Positions 5,463 through 9,697 of a DNA stretch of 9,697 bases are shown here, piece after piece. The number at the start of each line of letters is the position of its first letter. The stretch's first letter is position 1. The notes beneath the pieces were generated by a model. That model saw only the letters and a program-made list of their open reading frames with translations, did no database searches and had not been told where the DNA came from. This stretch comes from a bacterium (GTDB taxonomy: Bacteria; Verrucomicrobiota; Verrucomicrobiae; Limisphaerales; J093), in NCBI GenBank assembly GCA_021839785.1, contig JAKCAB010000024.1, positions 1 through 9,697 on the forward strand, read 5' to 3'. The position numbers and the translations under genes were made by a program.

Positions 5463-7552
5463 CGAGAGGTCAGGAGGTCACGCCGATTCGCGGAGTCACT
5501 GGATCGCGCCACCGACCGGCCCGCCGGGATGGAGTCGGCCCAGAACCGCCGTTCGAGGGCCTGGTAAACCTGGCGGACGATGGGGGCACACGTGCCGCCG
5601 CCGGAACTGCCGCCTTCGATCATCGCGATCACCACAAAACGCGGCGCTTCGTACGGCGCGAACGAGGCGAACCAGGCGATGTGGTCCACCACCCGTCCGT
5701 GCTCTTCGATCTGGGCCGTGCCGGTCTTGCCACCGACGCGCAGGTGTTTCAGCACCGGCGTCTTGCGGTCGCGTTCGTGGAAAGCCGTGAAGCCCGTGCC
5801 TTCCGGATCTTCGGTGTCGGCCAGCATCGCTTCGCGAATCAACTGGAGGTTCTGCGGGTTCACGCCCAGGTCACCGCGCACCCGCGTGCCAAACTCGGTG
5901 GCGGTCACGCCGGGTTCCGGCTCGGGCGGCTCCATGCGCAACACCAGGCGGGGCCAGAAGACTTTGCCGCCGTTGGCCACCGCCGCGGTCATGACGGCCA
6001 TCTGCAGCGGGGTCACCGTGATGCCCTGCCCAATGCAGGCGTCGGCCAGTTTGCCCTGCGTCCAGGCCCAGCGCGCCTCGCGCGGGTACGGAAAATCGCC
6101 CCGCACCTCCTGCCGAAGCGGGAGGCCGATGCGCTCGCCCAGGAAGAAGCGCTTGCCCATCTCGAGCAGGCGGTCGCGGCCGGTTTGGAGGCCCTCGAAA
6201 ACGAAATAGGAATTGCTCGAGCGGAAAAACGCGCGGCGGAAGTCGTATTCGCCGGGGCGGGCGAGGTCCTTGATTTTTCGCCGGCCGAGGAAAAACGCGC
6301 CGTGTGCCGGGTCGCTGGGGTTGGGTTCGACCTGGTAGGTCGCCGCCGGGTCGAGGCCGTTTTCAAGGCAGGCCAGCGCCGTGACGATTTTGAATATCGA
6401 GCCGGGCGGGTAGGCGCCCTGCGTGGCGCGGTTGAAGGTCTGCCGCAACTGCGGATCGTTCATGAAGCGGTTGTACTCGTCCTGGCTCATGCCCTGGATG
6501 AAGGCGTTCGGGTCGTACGCCGGCGAGGACGCCAGCGCCAGGAGATCGCCATCGGTGACGTCGAGCACCACCACCGCGCCGCGCGTGTTCGCGCCCGAAG
6601 ACTGGAGCGCCCGCCACGCGGCGAGCTGTAGCTGCAGATCGAGCGTCAAGAATACGTTTTGCCCGGCCTCGGCGGGCGCCCAAGTGGTCTCGCTTTCACG
6701 ATAGCAAAGGCTGTTGACGACGATGGACTGGATGCCCGGCCGGCCACTGAGGGCTTCGTTGTAACCCGATTCGATGCCGATGGCGCCCTGATAGCTGGGC
6801 AGGCTGTAGTCGAAGCCTTCCTCGTCCCCGTCGCGCGCCAGGTCGTCCCGCACCAGGTAGCCGAGCACGTGGGCCACGCCGGGGCCGTGCGGGTAATAGC
6901 GCACGGGTTGCACTTCGAGGTCCACGCCGGGCAACACCGGGGCCTGTTCGAGAAACCGCGCGACCTGCTGCGGGGTGAGGTTTTCGAGGATGGGCAGCGG
7001 CCGGTACGGCCACTGGTTATGGTGTCGCTCGTAATCCTTCTCGGAAATCGCGACCGGGGTTCCGAGGAGCGCGCCCACCTGGGCGAAGGTGTTGCTGACC
7101 ACGGCGTAACGGACCCGCTCATTCAGCGTCAAGACGTCCGCCCGCGAAAGATGGCCGGCCCGGCTGGTGGGGTGGAACGCGGCTTTGAGCCGCTCGAACC
7201 AGTTCAGGGACGGGGCCGGGTTGGTGGCCATCTTCGCGGCCAGGAATGCGGCTTTCTGGCGATTGTACTCGGCCAGGAAAAGCGGGCGGAGTTCCTCGGT
7301 GTAAAGATTGAGAATGTAGCCCGGGCGGTTCTCGGCGAGCACGGCCCCGTTGCGGTCCAGAATCTTGCCCCGCACCCCCGGCACCCGCACGGTGCGAAAG
7401 GTTTGGTTGCGAATCTTCACCTGGTAACGCTGCGCGGCCACCACTTGCACATACCACAGCCCCGCCAGGAGGATGCCCAGGCCCAGAAACACCGTGATCG
7501 CCAACCAGCGCAAACGCTGATTGCCGCGGCGGAGTTGATCGAGGACCAGCAT
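5459..7552 (-). CDS. mrdA: penicillin-binding protein 2 (class B, elongasome transpeptidase)
   Basis: A 697-aa D,D-transpeptidase that cross-links the glycan made by RodA. It has a short cytosolic N-terminus, one membrane anchor (about 16-38), then a periplasmic part. The dimerisation or pedestal domain contains VRGKILDRNGAVLAENRPGY (60-79), the class B signature. The catalytic domain has the three active-site motifs: Ser385-Ile-Phe-Lys388 (PPGSIFK), Ser445-Ser-Asn447 (RSSNSYF) and Lys609-Thr-Gly-Thr612 (GGKTGTAQ). RATQGAYPPGS and ASSPAYDPNAF are typical of PBP2 rather than PBP3. It is longer than E. coli PBP2 (633 aa), mainly from an added stretch at about 90-150 in the head region, plus a polar tail after 670. 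A Cys655 in GGGTCAPIVRQ sits near the C-terminus. It begins 3 bp after the mreD stop (TGA-ATC-ATG) and overlaps rodA by 4 bp, matching their function as one complex. Confidence 0.97.
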   Translation of the reverse strand: MLVLDQLRRGNQRLRWLAITVFLGLGILLAGLWYVQVVAAQRYQVKIRNQTFRTVRVPGVRGKILDRNGAVLAENRPGYILNLYTEELRPLFLAEYNRQKAAFLAAKMATNPAPSLNWFERLKAAFHPTSRAGHLSRADVLTLNERVRYAVVSNTFAQVGALLGTPVAISEKDYERHHNQWPYRPLPILENLTPQQVARFLEQAPVLPGVDLEVQPVRYYPHGPGVAHVLGYLVRDDLARDGDEEGFDYSLPSYQGAIGIESGYNEALSGRPGIQSIVVNSLCYRESETTWAPAEAGQNVFLTLDLQLQLAAWRALQSSGANTRGAVVVLDVTDGDLLALASSPAYDPNAFIQGMSQDEYNRFMNDPQLRQTFNRATQGAYPPGSIFKIVTALACLENGLDPAATYQVEPNPSDPAHGAFFLGRRKIKDLARPGEYDFRRAFFRSSNSYFVFEGLQTGRDRLLEMGKRFFLGERIGLPLRQEVRGDFPYPREARWAWTQGKLADACIGQGITVTPLQMAVMTAAVANGGKVFWPRLVLRMEPPEPEPGVTATEFGTRVRGDLGVNPQNLQLIREAMLADTEDPEGTGFTAFHERDRKTPVLKHLRVGGKTGTAQIEEHGRVVDHIAWFASFAPYEAPRFVVIAMIEGGSSGGGTCAPIVRQVYQALERRFWADSIPAGRSVARSSDSANRRDLLTSR

Positions 7553-7555
7553 GAT

Positions 7556-8107
7556 TCAGTAGCGTCCGCGTTTCATTTCGCGGTTTGGACGGTACGGGTT
7601 GACCACCTCGGGCGGATGGGTGAACAGGGCCTCCAGCCGGTCCAGCAGCCGGAAGATCGCCGGCGTGAGCACGCCCCCGGTGACCGCCAGCACCACCAGT
7701 TGCCAAAGCGATTTCCAGCCCAGATCCGGATGGAGGCCTTTCGACAAAACCAGGAGCAAAGTCAGCACCGGCGCCAGCGCGCTGGCGGCGGCGCCCAGCA
7801 CGAGTTGGGCATAGTCAAGCTCGCGCAGCAGCAGGTCCCGCCGTTGCAGCAAAATCCAACCGATGACGAACAGCGGCAGGATGCTGGCGCCCAGCGGGTT
7901 CGGCGAGAAGGAATCCAGCCACAGCCCGGCGAGCACCGCCAGTGTGGTCACCGCCAGCAAATCGAGACGCAACGCGGCATAGACCATCAAGGGCGGAATC
8001 AAGCTGAGGTGGCTGCCCAGCCAGACGCGCGGCGCGTCGAACGCGGTCTCGGCGAACACCGCGAGGAAGGCCAGTAAAAGCAAGAGGATGTGGCGCGCGT
8101 AGCTCAT
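7556..8107 (-). CDS. mreD: rod shape-determining protein MreD
   Basis: A 183-aa integral membrane protein. MreD is a small, poorly conserved member of the elongasome that links MreC and MreB to the wall enzymes. Identification rests on size, hydrophobicity and position between mreC and the PBP2 gene. Hydrophobic segments are seen at about 6-20, 33-64, 73-88, 98-122 and 134-153, and the family-like LSLIPPLMVYAALR (34-47) and LAGLWLDSFSPNPLGASIL (59-77) are present. A cytosolic polar tail ends EMKRGRY. The frame stays open upstream to 8542, but that part is the mreC gene read in another frame. The ATG at 8107 overlaps the mreC stop as ATGA (8104-8107), which fixes the start. No Shine-Dalgarno precedes it, so coupling to mreC is likely. 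Confidence 0.92.
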   Translation of the reverse strand: MSYARHILLLLLAFLAVFAETAFDAPRVWLGSHLSLIPPLMVYAALRLDLLAVTTLAVLAGLWLDSFSPNPLGASILPLFVIGWILLQRRDLLLRELDYAQLVLGAAASALAPVLTLLLVLSKGLHPDLGWKSLWQLVVLAVTGGVLTPAIFRLLDRLEALFTHPPEVVNPYRPNREMKRGRY

Positions 8108-8910
8108 GGCAACAAGACCAGCACTTCGCGCAACCGGCTGGTGTCGGCTGCCAGTCGGACCCGGGCCTCCGAGTACAGCCCGTAACCGACGCTGCGGGAA
8201 TCGACGATCGTCCCGACCGGAATCCCCGCTGGAAACACGCCGCCCATCCCGCTCGTATAAACCGTCATCCCGGGCCGCAGAAGGCTGTTGCGCGGGAGGT
8301 GCGTCAGGTCCGCCAACCGATGGTCCAGGACGCCGCCGGATAGCGTGGTCAGGACGCCGCTTTCGCCGGTCTCGCGCACAATGACCGAGACGCGACACTT
8401 GGGGTCGCCCACCAGGACCACGTCCGAAGCGGTCACGCCAACCGTTTCGAGCCGCCCGACCAGGCCTTCGGCGGTGACGATCGGCAATCCCCGCCGCACG
8501 CCGTCGCGCGACCCGGCATCGACGCGCACCGTGCTCCACCAATCGGCGGTGTCACGGGCGATGATGTGGCAGGGCCGGAATTGCCACGGGCTGACCTGTT
8601 GCCAGCCCACGATCTGGCGGAGCCGCCGGTTCTCGTCCTCGAGGGCCTGGGCGCGGGCAAGTTCGAGGTGCAGGGTCTGGTTCTCCTGGCGCAACGTATC
8701 GAGGTCGTGTAGAAGCGTTGCGCGCGGCACCATCGCCTTGACGCCGTCGCCGGCCAGTTGATGGGCGGAACCCACCAGGCCGAACAAAGGGAGAAAGAGG
8801 CTGCTGATGGCGAGTTTGGTCCGGGCAACCACCGAGTCGGGCAGGTTCATGAGAACCAGCACCAGCAAGACCACCGCGCCAAAGGCGACCCACTGCGGTC
8901 GTTTAGACAT
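8104..8910 (-). CDS. mreC: rod shape-determining protein MreC
   Basis: A 268-aa bitopic membrane protein. MreC forms periplasmic filaments or dimers and activates PBP2. Parts: a short basic N-terminus (MSKRPQW), a membrane anchor (about 8-22), a coiled coil (about 64-101, with LLHDLDTLRQENQTLHLELA), then the two beta-barrel domains. These include the family segments IIARDTADWWSTVRVDAGSRDGV (116-138), GLVGRLETV (149-157), LVGDPKCRVSVIV (166-178) and GGVFPAGIPVGTI (223-235). Length is normal for the family. The ATG at 8910 is preceded by GGGG then 6 nt, a possible ribosome site that may lie in a hairpin arm. It ends with a 4-bp ATGA overlap into mreD. Confidence 0.97.
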   Translation of the reverse strand: MSKRPQWVAFGAVVLLVLVLMNLPDSVVARTKLAISSLFLPLFGLVGSAHQLAGDGVKAMVPRATLLHDLDTLRQENQTLHLELARAQALEDENRRLRQIVGWQQVSPWQFRPCHIIARDTADWWSTVRVDAGSRDGVRRGLPIVTAEGLVGRLETVGVTASDVVLVGDPKCRVSVIVRETGESGVLTTLSGGVLDHRLADLTHLPRNSLLRPGMTVYTSGMGGVFPAGIPVGTIVDSRSVGYGLYSEARVRLAADTSRLREVLVLLP

Positions 8911-8916
8911 CCGTTA

Positions 8917-8963
8917 CCCCGTCATCGATCCGGGGCGAACGCGGAAGCCGGTTTCGCCGGCTT
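8917..8963 (-). promoter_or_regulatory. two-hairpin mreB/mreC junction
   Basis: The first hairpin has a perfect 7-bp stem, AAGCCGG (8945-8951) with CCGGCTT (8957-8963), closed by a 5-nt loop that reads CGAAA on the minus strand. Its 5' arm on the transcript includes two bases of the mreB TAA stop (8962-8964). The second, CCCCG/CGGGG (8917-8921/8931-8935) with a 9-nt loop containing ATCGAT, ends 6 nt before the mreC ATG and contains the GGGG that could serve as its ribosome site. No T-run follows, so full termination is unlikely. An RNA-processing or stability element, or tuning of MreC translation, is inference. Confidence 0.45.
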
Positions 8964-9697
8964 AACTGGCGGAAGAGGCCACTCGCTTCAGGAATTGAAG
9001 TTCGTTCAGTACCCGTCCCGTGCCCTCGGCTACGGCGTCCATCGGCTCGTCCGCGATGTGCACCGGGAGATAGGTCTCCTCGGCCACGAGCCGGTCGATG
9101 CCGCGCAAGAGCGCGCCGCCGCCGGCCAGAACGATCCCGCGATCCACCAAATCGGCCGCGAGTTCGGGGGGGCAACGTTCCAGGGTGATACGAATGGCTT
9201 CAAGAATGCTGGAAAGCGGTTCCTTCAGGGCTTCGCGAATCTCCTCGGAACGGACCGTGATCGTCTTGGGCAGGCCGGTGCTCAAATCGCGGCCTTTGAC
9301 GTCCATCGTCAGTTCCTGATCGGGAGGGTACGCGGAACCAATGCGGATCTTGATCTCCTCCGCCGTGCGTTCGCCAATCATTAAGTTATGCGCGCGCTTC
9401 ATGTGCGCGACGATCGTTTCGTCGAACTCGTCGCCGCCCACGCGCAGGCTGCGGCTGAAAACGATTCCGGCCAGCGAGATGATCGCCATCTCGCACGTGC
9501 CGCCGCCGATATCCACAATCATGTTCCCGGCTGGTTCATGTACGGGCAGCCCGACCCCGATCGCCGAAGCCATGGGCTGTTCGATCAGATAAACTTCGCG
9601 CGCGCCGGCGTGGCTCACCGAGTCCTTCACCGCGCGTCTCTCCACTTCCGTGATGCCGGACGGCACCGCCACCACCACCCGCGGTGCGATCAACTTC
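8962..9697 (-). CDS. mreB: rod shape-determining protein MreB (5' end outside window)
   Basis: The C-terminal 244 residues of a roughly 340-aa actin-like ATPase that forms membrane-bound filaments steering wall synthesis. The frame runs off the window edge; the apparent first residue is a TTG read as Leu inside the gene, not a start. Marks seen, counted from that Leu: RVVVAVPSGITEVERRAV (5-22), EQPMASAIGVGLPV (38-51), phosphate-2 loop DIGGGTCEMA (61-70), LRVGGDEFDETI (83-94), GERTAEEIKIRIGSAYP (107-123) and the adenosine motif LAGGGALLRGIDRLV (189-203). About 100 N-terminal residues, including the phosphate-1 loop and any membrane-binding helix, are missing only because of the window edge. 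It is the first elongasome gene seen; the operon promoter lies outside. Confidence 0.97.
   Translation of the reverse strand, partial: KLIAPRVVVAVPSGITEVERRAVKDSVSHAGAREVYLIEQPMASAIGVGLPVHEPAGNMIVDIGGGTCEMAIISLAGIVFSRSLRVGGDEFDETIVAHMKRAHNLMIGERTAEEIKIRIGSAYPPDQELTMDVKGRDLSTGLPKTITVRSEEIREALKEPLSSILEAIRITLERCPPELAADLVDRGIVLAGGGALLRGIDRLVAEETYLPVHIADEPMDAVAEGTGRVLNELQFLKRVASSAS

Noticed and set aside
4125..5567. 480-codon open frame on the plus strand
   Set aside because: Antisense to rodA; the product is a His/Gln/Arg-rich shadow with no recognisable domain.
6659..8077. 472-codon open frame on the plus strand
   Set aside because: Antisense to the PBP2 and mreD genes, both firmly identified by motifs or operon position.
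8108..8542. Upstream extension of the mreD frame
   Set aside because: It is mreC read out of frame. The ATGA overlap at 8104-8107 gives the natural mreD start.
1..9697. CRISPR array, insertion sequence, prophage or defence system
   Set aside because: I found no regularly spaced repeats, transposase motifs, terminal repeats or defence domains. The tRNA-Gln has no visible attachment-site duplication within the window.

Overview
This is a GC-rich window with long genes packed closely together. Its main content is a complete rod-shape and cell-elongation operon on the minus strand. The set mreB-mreC-mreD-PBP2-rodA followed by an RNase E/G gene, next to a cofactor-like 'uroporphyrinogen decarboxylase family' protein and an isochorismatase-like hydrolase, suggests a Gram-negative-type bacterium. 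My best guess is Verrucomicrobiota or a relative. That guess rests on gene content and protein flavour, not on any marker in the window.

Region 1-2002 (plus strand). The window opens with an odd run of 15 G (3-17) and short inverted repeats. A short open frame ends at 128 and overlaps, as ATGA, the start of a UroD/MtaA-like protein (125-1189). That protein keeps the family fold motifs but lacks the usual Cys zinc ligands of the cobamide methyltransferase branch. A 237-bp intergenic stretch follows. It holds a perfect 7-1-7 inverted repeat that looks like an operator, and a weak promoter candidate. Next comes a 191-aa isochorismatase-superfamily cysteine hydrolase (1427-2002) with an intact Asp-Lys-Cys triad.

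Region 2003-2278. An intact tRNA-Gln (anticodon TTG, CCA encoded, 2077-2150) lies on the plus strand. Between it and the convergent operon is a strong 9-bp GC hairpin with a T-run on the minus strand. This is very likely the intrinsic terminator of the elongation operon.

Region 2279-9697 (minus strand, read right to left). The order is mreB (5' end outside the window), mreC, mreD, mrdA (PBP2), rodA and an RNase G/E gene. MreB filaments on the membrane organise MreC and MreD, which in turn position the RodA glycosyltransferase and the PBP2 transpeptidase that build lateral peptidoglycan. The RNase E/G is a processing and decay endonuclease that often sits next to mre genes. Spacing is very tight: ATGA overlaps at mreC/mreD and PBP2/rodA, 3 bp between mreD and PBP2, and 4 bp between rodA and the RNase. 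The one real gap is mreB-mreC (about 51 bp). It contains two potential hairpins, one of them built over the mreB stop codon.

Most of the window is conserved housekeeping DNA. I see no convincing new defence, mobile or biosynthetic system. The points most worth checking are the metal-site loss in the UroD-like protein, the palindrome upstream of the hydrolase, the mreB/mreC junction hairpins, and lineage-type insertions in RodA, PBP2 and the RNase.
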